From: Aurantiochytrium sp. KH105
Taxonomy: Eukaryota > Sar > Bigyra > Thraustochytrida > Thraustochytriidae
DNA: 64,000 bases
NCBI GenBank assembly: GCA_003116975.1
Contig: BGKB01000038.1
Location: 1 to 64,000 of the forward strand
Direction: 5' to 3'
The notes under the pieces are model-generated. The model ran no database searches, was not told the DNA's origin, and worked only from the letters and a program-made list of their open reading frames with translations. Below, in pieces: positions 53,669-64,000 of this stretch (positions within the stretch are counted from its first letter, which is position 1; the number at the start of each line of letters is the position of its first letter). Position numbers and translations under genes: made by a program.

Positions 53669-56235
53669 TAGAAAAACTGTCTCGCTGGGGCCAGCCCTTC
53701 CTCTCTGGTCCTTTGCCTCTGGCTTGGCTCCGATCTTGGCATCGGTCTGGCGGCCAGCAGCGCGATCGACTAACTGCCTACCTTCGAATCGGGGAAGCTC
53801 GCGTGTCGCGCTGACGCGACGGGTGCTTCGGAGAGGGAGCAAAACAAGCGAAGGACAACAGGAAAGACTCAAGCGCGCGCGCCCCCGCGTTGTCCATCCG
53901 TCTCATCTTGTGTGGCCCGCCGATACCAAGCGCGCTTGGCTGAGGTCTACGCACGCGCATCGAGTAGGACGACAGACACGCGGCAGCTACACGACACGAG
54001 CGCACATCCAAGGTGTAGGCGGTGAATAATTGCTCGCTTGCTTTACTTTTTTTTCTTTAAAAGTTGCTTACCTTAACCCGACTCGATCCGGCCGGGGACG
54101 GTCGAGAATCGACGCCGCTCGCAACGAAGCACCTCAAAGGTGCAGCGCGGATCGCGCGTGGCGGCCAGTGCTGCCGGCCACAGCGAGCAACTAACCAACC
54201 AACCATTCAACCACGCAACCAACCAATCGAGAGAGAGAGAGAAAGCTGCCGCGCGCTTATACCCACCCGAAGCCCGCAGCCTGACCTATGCAGCTGCGGC
54301 GGCAAATTACGCAGCCTCCGAGACGCTCTCCCGCTCCGCGTCCGGCCTGGACTGGCGGCGGCAGCTTCCCCTTCCCTGAGCACGTACGTATACCTTATGC
54401 TTGCACGCACCCACGCACGCACGCACGCACGTCGTGACAGCGAAGTTGATTGCGGGCGGGTGGCGGCGGACGTGCTTTGGTGCGCGGAGAACAGCTGCGG
54501 CCGCCCGAGCTGGCGAAGCCATCCAGCACAAGCAAGAGGTCCCGCGTCCAGGCTCCGCTAGGCCCGGGCTCGGGCTTCCTTAGACCCAGCCAGGCCCGGT
54601 TCGAGACCGGGGCCCAGCGGACCGAGGCCCGGCCACGGGCCGAGGCCGCCTCCGGCCGCTGGCTGACGCAGACGCCGCCGCATCGCATTCCTGGCCTCGC
54701 CTTCCGCTTCCAACGCTTGGCTTGGCTTGCCTTGGCCTTGCTTGACTTTGCTTCCTTCCCAAGAATCCCGGCTCCTCCTGGGCCTAGCCAGGGTGAGACA
54801 CTCGATGTGCCTGCGCGCCTCAGAGTGCGTCTTTCATGGGGCGTCCTGCGAACTGCGAGCCACACCGCCTGACCCGGACTGAGAACCAGCTGAGGGGAAG
54901 GGGACGCACGGCGGGTGTACTAAGAGGCGAACGAGTCCGCGCCGAAAGAGCAGCCGCCGCCCACTGCCACTGCACATTTGATTGATCGCCTGCAACTGCT
55001 ACGTACCCGGAGTCGTTGGCTGCTGCGGGCCTTTCAGTCGCGGCCTCTGTCAACATTTTAAAGGCTGTGGACCACAGTGGCATGGGTTGGGGGCGGCTCT
55101 ACCCGCACGAGGTCTTGCGAGCCTCTGCCCCTGCCCAGGCTCCCTGACCCGGGCGGCGGGCCAACCTGAAACTACCGCGCTGCGGGGGCGACCCCTCTCG
55201 CCACCGAGCGGGAGAACGGCGCGTGGCGTGGCGCCTGCGGAGCGCAAGAGGCAATCAATTGCCGCTTCTTCTTGCCCATCCATCGCCTGCTGCGTCGCGG
55301 CCGTTCGTTCGCTCGTTCGCTCGCAGGATCGCTCCGGCACCGAGCCCTGGCGAGCCTACGAACGCATTGCGACGCCCGATCGCGTAAGCGAGAGAAGAAT
55401 TGCGGGCAAGGCAGGCCTGGAGAAGAAAAAAAAGAAAAGAACACCACTAGTGGCTGGGTGCCAGTGGGTGAACGAACGTGCGACCGACTTGGGAACCGAT
55501 CGATAAATCGAGCGAGCTTGAAAAAGCGAGAGAGGAGGGTAGTTACAAGAAGGCGTGGTTGATTGCGTACCGCGGGCAAGGGGAGGTCCTGTTGCTCCCC
55601 GCGCGGTTTTCTGAAGGACCAAGACCTCCACATCGCCGCACACTTGACGATGCGTTACGTTTCTTTACCACTGGCAACTTTCCGTTCGCTCTCCTGGAGG
55701 ATATGGTGTGGAGAGGAGTCGATCGCTGCACTGCCACAGGAGCAGCAGCAAATGCTGCTCCTGGCCACAGACCAAATGCGTCGATCCAGCACCGAGCTCG
55801 ATCGATAGTGTATGCTGGCTTGTGCGGTGCTAGACTAGCTCTCCGCTTCCATCTGATCGATGCCGCGTCGACGCGACCGGACGCGATGCAGCTTGCCGGT
55901 CCGGACTGTCGACTGACTGGCTGAGTTGCAGCATTTGCTTCCCTGCAGCCAAAAGTTTCGTTGCGTAGCCAGTACGTAAAAAGAAGAATCGCGCCTTGGG
56001 GTTGGGTTGGCCAGTAAGAAAACATTTTGCTCTTTTTCTTTTCTTTTTATATAATCAGCCAGCCAGGTACCACTGTTTTGTTCGTTCGTTCAATCAATCG
56101 ATTGTTTGATCGATCAATCCATCGTTCGTCTGGCGGTTGAATTTTGACGTCGATGAAGCGGTCCGCACGGTCGCTCCAGCAGGATTGCGTCGCGCGCAAA
56201 AACGTGGCGCCACAGTGTGCGACACTTGGCGGTCG

Positions 56236-56236
56236 G

Positions 56237-56287
<51 letters not shown>
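56236..56287. repeat. (GCCT)n array, about 13 copies
   Basis: GCCT units run without a break. The same unit forms the array next to the NEK kinase gene at 29168-29232. Confidence 0.96.
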
Positions 56288-57274
56288 GCCATCTGTTCTG
56301 GCCAGCAAGTACCACCGGATGTCTGTTTCCTCGAGAACGAGGCCCGCAGTCCGCGTGAAGCAAAGTTTGCATCCGCAGCTGAGGTCAACGGCCACCTGGG
56401 CCTGGCGGCGAACATGAACAACCACGCAAGCAGACAGGCGGCGTCCGATCTGGTCGAGTCGCCGCGCGATTTTCCCGCCAATCTTGGGCAGGCCAGCTGG
56501 AATCGAATCGACCCTGAAACGTATCCCTTGAGCGGCGGCTTGCGCGGGTCTGATTCTCGTGCTCGACCGCCGGATTGGACGCCACACGCGTCCAGCAGGC
56601 TTTTAACGGAAGCGAAATTGCTGCAACGAGCGCGAGCGAATTAGCGAAACGAGTCGGAAAAAATGCAGCACAGCAGAAGCCGCGCAGGACCTCGAAGCGC
56701 ACTGGCTTGAGGCTGACGCCGAGACCTTGTCTGGGCTCGCAGTCGCACGCGAGAAAGATCACTCAGCTGCAGCGAGCGAGCAGAGGCGCGTGCTTGCCTA
56801 TGCGTTCATTCATTCACATATCAATCATTCTCTGCTCTCCTCTCCTCTCCCAAGGGCGCGCGTCTTTCACGTCTTTCACCCCGCCGCCGAGTCGAAGACT
56901 GCAGCAAGTATGAAAAAGAAAGAAGCCCGCGAGCTTGCGTGGGTGGGGCGATGGCCGTCCTTCCGTGCCGGCCGTGTCCTCGCTCGCCAGCCCCCCCTTG
57001 GACCCCCTCCCTCCCTCTTTTCATCTTTCCTTTCCTTGGACAAGCCGCCGGTAGGTCGGTCTCGCGGTCTGCGGATCTCGCGAGATCGTGGCGGGGGCCA
57101 GAACGAACAGGCCTTCCTTCCGTCTTGTCTGTGGCCGCCCGCTCATTATTGCTCTTTTGAGATCGCTCCTCCTGCGCGCAGAAGATTCTCTCTGGGCCTT
57201 GCCAGGAGCAATTGCTTTCATGACGACACGATCGGTCCAGCGGGCGATCGACCGAACGCAGGCGCAGCGAAGGA

Positions 57275-57277
57275 AAT

Positions 57278-57308
<31 letters not shown>
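57275..57308. repeat. (CAAG)n array, about 8 copies
   Basis: CAAG units run from AATCAAGC to CAAGAAAA. Confidence 0.95.
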
Positions 57309-57309
<1 letters not shown>

Positions 57310-58605
57310 AAAACGAGGGTCCTCCGAATCAATTTCTGCGCCTTCGCCCACGCCTCGCGCTCCACCTTTGCTTTTCCTCCCTTCCCCACGGCAAACCGAG
57401 GCCTCGGTCGCGCGTCGCGCTCGCATGCGAAGCGTGTACGTGCAAGCAAGGCGCCGAGCGAGGCGAGCCCGGGTTGCTCGAGAAATTCGAGGCAGAGCAG
57501 GGAAGGGAAAGAAAGCACGAACGCAAGGAACGCCTCGGATGGATTGATCGACGGATGGGCGAGCACTGCGCGCACTGCGGAGAGCAGGAGAGCAACGGCC
57601 AGAAAGAAAGAATCGAAGAAGGAAAAAAGGAATGAATGAAACGAAGCGACTACGGCCCATGCAGGCGGGCGGGCGCGGCGCAGCGCAGCGCGTCAGGCCC
57701 ACTCAGACCTAGTCGATGAAACCTAACCTAGTCGATGAAACCTCCGGGCGAAGACTAGACGGGATGCCGCTGCACTGCGCAAGACGAGGTCGCGTGCGAG
57801 TCAAATGTAGCAGGCTGGTTGCGCAAAGAAACGGATGCAAGCAGCGGTGCGTTGACCGTCTTTCTTTTTTCTGTTTCTCTGTTTGCTTCATTATTTGTTT
57901 CTTTTCGTTTGCTTGCTTGCCTGCTTGCTTGCGTGTAATGTTTTGCAAGAAATGCATTCACCTTTCTCTATTAGCCACACCGGCCAGAAAAGCGCAAGAC
58001 GAAGCCAAAGAAACGACAGCAGTTGCGGTCTCGAATCCAGGCCTCGCAGGCTGGCTCGCTCGCTGGTTAGCTTTCCTTTCTCCGTACCTGCCGGCCGCCA
58101 GCGGCCAGTCAGCACCTGCATTACGGGACAGGACAGGCGCAGGAGCGGGGACGCAGAGCGCGTCGCGTGGGTGATGGTTGTCCTCGCCTCGCATGGAGCC
58201 AACGGCACCTGTATACTTTTTGTCCCTCCCGTCCCGCAGGAGCCAGGCGCCTCCCACAGAGGCTGCGGTTCGATCCGCGTCGATAGGCGCGCCGCGCCCG
58301 CAGTGTCAGCATCAGGGTCGCTCATCTCGAACTGTGGACTTTCCCCACCACACCGTTTCTTCCACTTGGCTCGCCTGTCCATTCTACTTATGTTAATCCG
58401 CCACAGGCTCCTCCTCGTTCTCCTTCTCCTCATCCTGTTTCTTCCCTGCCTGCGCCCGCCTGCCTCGGCCGCCGCGCCTTTCTCCCGGCTATCCGATCCG
58501 CCGGCCGCCGCGGGTCGTTTCTCGCGCTCGATCCCGCTGCAGTCCTGGGTCGGCGCGCGGCCACGAGCCGCCAGGCGCAGTCTCGCCGAGGGTCTTTCCT
58601 TCTTT

Positions 58606-58608
58606 TCT

Positions 58609-58639
<31 letters not shown>
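58606..58639. repeat. (TTTC)n array, about 8 copies
   Basis: A TTTC array is preceded by TTTTCTTC. The purine complement (AAAG) appears at 60540-60601 in the same desert. Confidence 0.93.
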
Positions 58640-59802
58640 CATAGTCAGGCTCTGTTCGATTCGAACCGCGCCTCACTGACAGTGAGCCTACTTTCTTGCG
58701 GCGCGCTGCTTTACTTCCGCGGTAGTTACCGCCGGCGCATGCTTCGCCGCGCCACGCCTCGAGACGCGCGACGGCGACCAGCCCCCGCCTGCGGACGCCG
58801 CGTCCCGGCCGCCGCGAAGTAGCTGCACCGGGCGTCCACGGGCGCGGAGCTGCGTAGGCAGGTAGGCAGGCAAGCAAGCGTCCGAGGGGAAGAAGGCGGC
58901 GAGGAAGTGAAGCGACGCAGAAGAGGAAGAGCGAAGAGCAAAGAAGGAACAAGGTGCGGAGCAAGCAAGCAAGGAAGGCACCCGGCTAGCTGGCGAGCGA
59001 GCGGGCGAGCGATCATTTGGAACGAGCGGCAGCGGCGCGTGGAACAGTCGGCCTCTCTCTGCTCAGCTCAGGCAGGCGTGGTGCTGCAGTGACGGGCAGA
59101 GGCGGCGGGTCGAGGGGGGGCGGTGGTCCACAGTGGGGCGGCAACGGCCCCGCAGTACAAGCGTCCGCGGGGCCTCCCGCAGCATGCTCCCGCCCCTAGG
59201 CATTTGAAAGACCCCTTTCGAATCCGGTCTTCTTTCCTCCTTCTCTGGCAGCGCCGCAGAAGACACTGGCCGGCTGTCAGAGTGGCACGCTGAGAGAGAG
59301 GGCGGTTGTAAGGCGAAGCCAAGCCTAAGAGTCGTTTCTCCCTTTGCCCCGAGTCGCCACTCGTCTATACCTGCCAAGATAAATTAAAAAACGTTCTTCC
59401 GTTCACTCTTTTCTGGGTTCGCCTCCCCGCCCCCCCGGCTTCCGCGGTCGCGAAGTGCAGTGCACTTGCCTGTATGTGTGGGCGCGCTGCAGCTGCGTGC
59501 GTGATGATGGACGACCATGCGCGCAGGCTCGCTCGCGCGGAGGCGAGGCTCGAGCACCCACCTGGCTGGCCGCGCAGCCTGGCCGGTGCGGGCGGCTGAG
59601 CCGCGGCCCGCTCGCGCTCGCTGCTCCGCGATGTTCTGACCACTACCACCCGCAGACGAGCGGCGGCGACTCGATCGAATGGATGGATCGATGGTTGATT
59701 GATTGATTCTCTCATTGATTGACTGATTGATTGGTTGATTGCGAGAGCGAGAGAGACGCGGCGCAGAGCCGCGACCAGCGCTTCCAGGCCGCCGCTTCCT
59801 GA

Positions 59803-59824
59803 CATGCATGCATGCATGCATGCA

Positions 59825-59855
<31 letters not shown>
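59803..59855. repeat. (ATGC)n passing directly into (GTGC)n
   Basis: Six ATGC units (CATGCATGC...) change to GTGC units with no gap. As with ATGG/ATCG at 49320, the two units differ by one base. Confidence 0.95.
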
Positions 59856-59857
<2 letters not shown>

Positions 59858-60092
59858 GGTCCGCGGCCCGCCAGCCAACGCGCAAGCCGGTCGATCGGTC
59901 GATCGATCGATGGATCGATCACTGCGTCGATCCGCCCACACCCATTTACTTGCGGCCAGCGCAGCGACGGCAAGCCACGGAGCATCCACGCATCCATCTG
60001 GCCGTCCATACGTGGATTCATGCGTCGATAAGCGAACGGACGAACGGCCAGGCGCAGGCGCCGCGAGGTCCGTGGATCGACGCATCGCGAGA

Positions 60093-60131
60093 GAGCGGAC
60101 GGGCGGGCGGGCGGGCGGGCGGGCGGGCGGG
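60093..60131. repeat. (GGGC)n array, about 9 copies
   Basis: GGGC units run from GACGGGCG to GGCGACTAAT. Confidence 0.95.
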
Positions 60132-60539
60132 CGACTAATCGATCGCTCGATCCATCCATCCGCGCGATGCTTGCTGTCGCATCCATGCAATAGCAGGCAA
60201 CGAATGAACCGCGCGGTCGACACGGCGCGGCACGAGGAAAAACAAAAGAAGAAGGGAAAAAGAAAAATGAAAGATGAAAAGAAAAGAAAAAAAAGAAAAA
60301 TGAAAAGAAAAGAAAAAAAGAAAAAAGGAAAGACCTTGCGTGCGCAACCAACCGAGTGGCCGGCCCGCCTCCACCCACCCTGTCCCCTCAGTTCGGCCGC
60401 CGGGGCTCTGCGGGGATAAGGGAAGCCGCGGCCTGCCAGCTGCAGCTGGCTGATGGGCAGCGCTGCGGGAAGGGACGCTGAAGGACCTGGGGGCGCGCCG
60501 AGCGACCGGGCAGGGGGGAGGGAGGGAGAGATTCCCGCA

Positions 60540-60601
60540 AAGAAAGAAGGAAAGAAATAAAGAAATAAAGAAATAAATGAAGAAAGAAAGAAAGAAAGAA
60601 A
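60540..60601. repeat. (AAAG)n/(AAAT)n array
   Basis: AAAG units with an internal AAATAAAG block. Confidence 0.9.
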
Positions 60602-60939
60602 GTCGATGCCGCGAGGTCCCACTGGGCGCGGCGCGTCTCCTCTGGCCGGCCGCGCTGCTCCCAGACGCAGACGCGAGCCAGCGAAAGCAGGGCAGACCAG
60701 GGCAGACCAGCCGGAAGAAGCAGAGCGGAGGCCGCCACGGCGCCCGAAGCAAAACCGGAACCAGAACCAGAACGTCTTTGCACGGCGAGAGCCTGCCTGC
60801 CCAGCGCATAGTCGTGAGACGGACCATAGATAGAAGAAGAGGAGGAGAAGAAGAAGAAGCGAAAGAAGCGAAAGAAGGAGCAGAACCAGAACGGAGCAAA
60901 GCCGCCGGCGCGAGAAGCAGCTCGCGCGCCATACATACA

Positions 60940-60996
60940 GCACGCGCGTACGCACGCACGCAAGCACGCACGCACGCAAGCACGCACGCAAGCACG
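60940..60996. repeat. GCAC/GCAA tetranucleotide array
   Basis: GCACGCACGCAAGCAC units run for about 55 bases, some 370 bases upstream of the AP2 gene start. Confidence 0.9.
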
Positions 60997-61365
60997 CGCC
61001 CTCGCTCGCTTGCGCCCCTCGCGCCTCCGGCTCGAAGCAGCAGCAGCGGCAGCGAGTGCGAGAGTGAAGGAAGCAAAAGCGACGCAGATCGCGTCCATCG
61101 GTCGGCCTACCCGCCGCTCTTCAACGTCTCGGCACCGCCAGCGACCGACCACACCGGACGCGGCAGAGGAGCAGGGGAGACAGCCAGAGCTGCCCGCGCC
61201 GCGCACGCCGCGCTGCGAGTGCCTGCCTGTCTGCCTACCTACCTGCGCGCGGAAGCGACGCTCGCTTGGCACGACCTCGCAGGTGTACATTGACGGGAAA
61301 AGAGGGAGCAGCTCAAGCAGGAAGACAGGGGCACATTAGCAAGACAAGAGCTAAGCAGGATCAGG

Positions 61366-61452
61366 ATGCCAAGCGCCTACACCGCCCAGCAAAACGCGGG
61401 CGAGGACGTGGCCTCGCTCATGGCCAAGCTCTACAACATGCCGCAGCTGTAC

Positions 61453-61492
<40 letters not shown>

Positions 61493-62901
61493 TGCTGCAG
61501 CTGCTGCAAGCCCAGAGGGCGACCCTCGCCGCCGCCGCGGGACTCGCAGCCAACAGCCACGAGGGCGCGTCCGCGCCGCCTGTCCTGAGCAGACGGTCCA
61601 CCTCCCAGAACAGCAGCACTAGCACGAGCTCCAGCGGGAGCAACTACAACGCCAGTCAGTTCGCCCTCCCGGGAGGCTTCAACAGCAACCAAGCCGATTC
61701 ATTCTTGCAGGCGAGCGCGGCAAGTGAGGCAGCACTGCGCGCCTCCATCCTGCGCCATCTCCTCGCACAGAAAGACGATTATCTCTTGAACCAGGTACAG
61801 CAGCAGCAGACGCAGACCCCGTCATTCCCCATGAACTACCTGGAACGGGCAGTGAACCAGCACGGCCTCGACGAATCAACCCATGCGTCAGCTGATATTC
61901 AGCAACAGCAGCAGCAGCGACTGGCCCAGCTCATGCAAGAGTCATCTGCATTCACCAACCGGGGCCGGGCCTCCTCTCTGGCCGACGATACACACAGCCA
62001 GGCCTCGCAGAGATCCGGGACTTCCACGAGTACAGAACACTGCTCTGTAGGCTCCATGAATGATCTGCACACTCAACCGGGCAAGTTCCCATCATTCTTT
62101 GGCCCAAACAACTCTTCAAACTCGAGTAGCTTGGGGTCCATCGCAGACTTTTTCCTCACGGCACCGTCGCGCAGCGACACTTTTCCACGAACAGCTTCGT
62201 CCATGCGCTCAAACCAGACTGATAAGCCCGGTCCCTCGGCAGCTGACCTTCCCGCCCAGCTTGCGCCGCCCCAGGCGTCTCAGCTCAGTGCAACCATCGC
62301 CAACCTCATGGCCCTCTCTGGCAACACTGCCGACACCCACACCATGGCAGCCAGCCTCGGTCTTCTTGGTGCCGGCACCAAGCGCAAGAGCTTCTCGCAA
62401 GACCTAGATGACGGACTCTACCATGCCGAGAACAACTTCGAGGCTCTCTCGCGCCAAAGCCATGCCGGGTCCACGACGACAGCGTCTCTATCTCGCAACC
62501 CTTCCGAGCTCACCACTGCTGGCGCTCCCCCTCCCTTGCCACAGGCAAAGGCCACAGGTGCTACTGCTTCTGCCAAGGCTACTTCTGTCACCAAGGACGA
62601 GTCTGACGACAGCGGCTTCAAGAAGCGCCGCAAGCGTCGTCGCATCAAGCCTTGGAGCTCCCGCTTCCAGGGTGTTTCCTGGCACAAGCGCGACAAGCGC
62701 TGGGTCGCGCGCATTTGGGTCGAGGGCAAAACGCAAAACCTTGGCACCTTTGTCAACGAGGAGCATGCAGCCCTCGTTGTCGATCGTCGTGTCATTCGCG
62801 TCTTTGGCGAAGATGGCGGAGGTATGCCTCTCAACATCCCTAAACGCGAAGACCGCCGCCGTCTTGCTCTCGAGTTCGGGCTCTCCGAGCCAGACATTTA
62901 G
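61366..62901 (+). CDS. AP2/ERF-domain transcription factor
   Basis: The 511-residue protein has a single AP2-type DNA-binding domain near its C-terminus, residues about 431-492, with the family pattern SSRFQGVSWHKRDKRWVARIW, GKTQNLGTF, EEHAALVVDRR. A strongly basic block (FKKRRKRRRIK, ending at 428) directly precedes it and would serve as a nuclear localisation signal and aid DNA binding. The N-terminal ~400 residues are Gln/Ser/Ala-rich, with several polyglutamine runs near residues 27-42 and 172-186, as is common in activation regions. It is expected to bind DNA in the nucleus; the targets are unknown. The start codon is ATG. The gene lies at the end of the microsatellite-rich desert, whose last ~1 kb may be its promoter. 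Confidence 0.9.
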
Positions 62902-63176
62902 ATGTGCATTCTCAGATGCGCAAACACCACCAATCTGTGCCCTAGTGCATCCGGTCCGCGGCACCCTTGCACCATGTGGCACAACCTCTCGTACTCTCAT
63001 CATCTCGACCGCAATTTTTAATGCAAACGCTTTGACGTTCTGCACCCTGTACTCATTGTCATCCCCAATTTTACCCCTTCTTTTTTCCTTTACCTTTCTT
63101 CTCGCTTCTGATCTTGTTCGTCCCATCTTGAAGAGCTCCTCTCACTACTTTCCATCTTCAACATTCATCAAGACTC
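62902..63176. other. AP2 gene 3' flank
   Basis: No gene is seen. The sequence is the presumed 3' untranslated region, with pyrimidine-rich stretches (63070-63130). Confidence 0.4.
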
Positions 63177-63644
63177 ATGCAATCGCGGAACTCCATTCCC
63201 TTCTTCCTCCTGACTCTTCCACGCCTTTTACTTTTGTGTAGCCCAATGGACAGGTTTTGTCTGGCAAACAGTGAGCTCAGTATCGTCTTCTACTTCCAGA
63301 ATTTCGCACGCCTTTTATTTTCGTGCAGGTCATTCAATCTGACAAACGATGAACTCATATTCTTCTTCTTCTTCTTCCAGGCTTTCGCTCTTCTCTTTCT
63401 TTTGTGCAGCCCGATGGACAGGTTTTGTCTGGCAAACAATGGACTCAGTATCGTCGTCTACTTCCAGAATTTCGCACGCCTTTTATTTTCGTGCAGGTCA
63501 TTCAATCTGACAAACGATGCACTCGTTTTCTTCTTCTTCTTCCAGGCTTTCGCTAGTCATTTACCTTGTGCAGCAGGTTTTGTTTGGCACTCAGTAAACT
63601 CATTCTCTTCAAGTTCTGCTTGGCAAACTTCTGTTTCCATGTAA
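63177..63644 (+). CDS. Small repeat-encoded reading frame, coding status doubtful
   Basis: An ATG-initiated frame of 155 residues covers the 168-bp duplication. Because 168 is a multiple of three, both copies are read in the same frame, giving two 56-residue units with LCSPMDRFCLAN, YFQNFARLLFSCRSFNLTND and a phenylalanine run. A few residues differ between the units (for example S/N, E/G, F/V). The composition is hydrophobic and Phe-rich and there is no clear domain. It could equally be a non-coding 3' region with T-rich DNA, and I give it low weight. Confidence 0.22.
   Translation: MQSRNSIPFFLLTLPRLLLLCSPMDRFCLANSELSIVFYFQNFARLLFSCRSFNLTNDELIFFFFFFQAFALLFLLCSPMDRFCLANNGLSIVVYFQNFARLLFSCRSFNLTNDALVFFFFFQAFASHLPCAAGFVWHSVNSFSSSSAWQTSVSM
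63241..63600. repeat. 168-bp tandem duplication downstream of the AP2 gene
   Basis: GCCCAATGGACAGGTTTTG at 63241 recurs as GCCCGATGGACAGGTTTTG at 63409, and the following ~150 bases match closely, including TTCGCACGCC and TTTATTTTCGTGCAGG. A third, partial and decayed copy begins near 63571. The copies contain internal (TTC)n runs. Confidence 0.93.
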
Positions 63645-64000
63645 CGTTTGCAAGGTATTTCTCTTGTCTAGCTTTATTTTCTCTTGTCCCTTTTTAGAAT
63701 AACAGAAATCCTCCCTTCTTCCTCTTCTCGTATATGCGCGCGCGACTTTCGTACACAAAAGGTAGCCAACTCACATTTCAGACACAAACATTCATCCTAC
63801 CAATTTCAGAGGTTTATAAAATCAACTCGAGTTTTCTTCCTAGACGATCTGCTCGCTCGATCGGAACGCGTCTTCAGTCCTCGAGCGTTTGTACAGTCAC
63901 CCGCGAGGAGCTTGTGTCCGGCGACTCAATGTCCCTACGACTCTGAATTAGCAAAAGCTCTGCATTAGGATTAACCCCCTCGTCCACGCCGCGCTTCGTG
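63645..64000. other. Window end, no gene seen
   Basis: No supported gene. The sequence is moderately AT-rich with TTTTAGAATAAC-like T-rich stretches, and changes to GC-richer DNA at the right edge. A gene may start beyond the window. Confidence 0.4.

Larger units (their letters stand above)
44481..61365. other. Gene desert of about 17 kb, rich in tetranucleotide microsatellites
   Basis: I find no convincing gene. Frames of up to 535 codons run on both strands, but they overlap one another, are Arg/Pro/Ala/Ser/Gly-rich or mirror the repeats, and show no domain. The desert is GC-rich and crowded with short tandem arrays: ACTC, GGCT, GATC, ATGG, CGAA, GA, GCGT, CAGC, AAGC, GCAC, GCCT, CAAG, TTTC, TTGA, ATGC, GTGC, GGGC and AAAG among them. 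No transposase, reverse transcriptase, rRNA or tRNA was seen. Confidence 0.65.

Noticed and set aside
54595-54618. CCCGG-TTCGAGA-CCGGG, a perfect T-arm shape followed by GCCCAGC
   Set aside because: No matching D arm, anticodon arm or full-length acceptor stem at the right distance upstream; the best partner lies only about 37 bases away, too close for a tRNA.
59384-60991. Minus-strand open frame of 535 codons upstream of the AP2 gene
   Set aside because: Composed largely of translated microsatellites (runs of Ala-Cys-Val-Arg, Phe-Leu, Arg-Pro-Pro-Ala) and has no domain or credible start.

Overview
The window looks like nuclear DNA of an intron-poor, GC-rich eukaryotic microbe. The gene set (R2R3-MYB, AP2-domain factor, NEK kinase, kinesin, EF-hand phospholipase C, Derlin, palmitoyl-protein thioesterase, Mediator-12-like protein), long uninterrupted reading frames, one clear GT-AG intron, and abundant CAG and tetranucleotide microsatellites suit a stramenopile, perhaps a thraustochytrid. 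The lineage is inferred from gene content and style, not from a marker gene. No rRNA, tRNA, CRISPR array or recognisable transposon was seen.

Layout. 0-16.7 kb is gene-dense: a MYB transcription factor (possibly cut by the left edge), an AAAP amino-acid transporter with an uninterrupted (CAG)47 tract, a very large SNF2 helicase fused to leucine-rich repeats, an unrecognised putative mitochondrial coiled-coil protein, a kinesin and a PSP1-domain protein. A 4 kb gene-free, repeat-rich stretch follows. 20.8-31 kb holds PPT1, a single-bromodomain BET-like protein, a secreted choloylglycine-hydrolase-family enzyme, a NEK-like kinase and an MFS transporter. 31-42.5 kb holds a cysteine-rich type II membrane protein, a VARP/ANKRD27-like VPS9 Rab-GEF, a spliced MED12-like protein, a lipid-anchored phospholipase C and a Derlin. 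From 42.5 to 61.4 kb I find no convincing gene: first about 2 kb of visibly AT-richer DNA with one doubtful reading frame, then about 17 kb of GC-rich DNA crowded with short tandem repeats, mostly tetranucleotides. The window ends with an AP2-domain transcription factor and a 168-bp tandem duplication downstream of it.

The genes are not an operon or a pathway cluster. Themes recur: transcription and chromatin (MYB, AP2, BET, MED12-like, SNF2), endomembrane and lysosome biology (PPT1, VPS9, Derlin, Ntn hydrolase) and signalling (NEK, PLC). Several neighbours are divergent across 0.7-1.4 kb gaps (PPT1/BET, MFS/cysteine-rich protein, PLC/Derlin), which are natural promoter regions. Start codons were set at ATG. 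Several longer frames open upstream on GTG or TTG and were trimmed. The most unusual items are the SNF2-LRR protein, which resembles a fused Rad16-Rad7 pair without its RING finger, the microsatellite-rich gene desert, the 47-codon pure CAG tract, and the PLC with an apparent lipid anchor in place of a PH domain.
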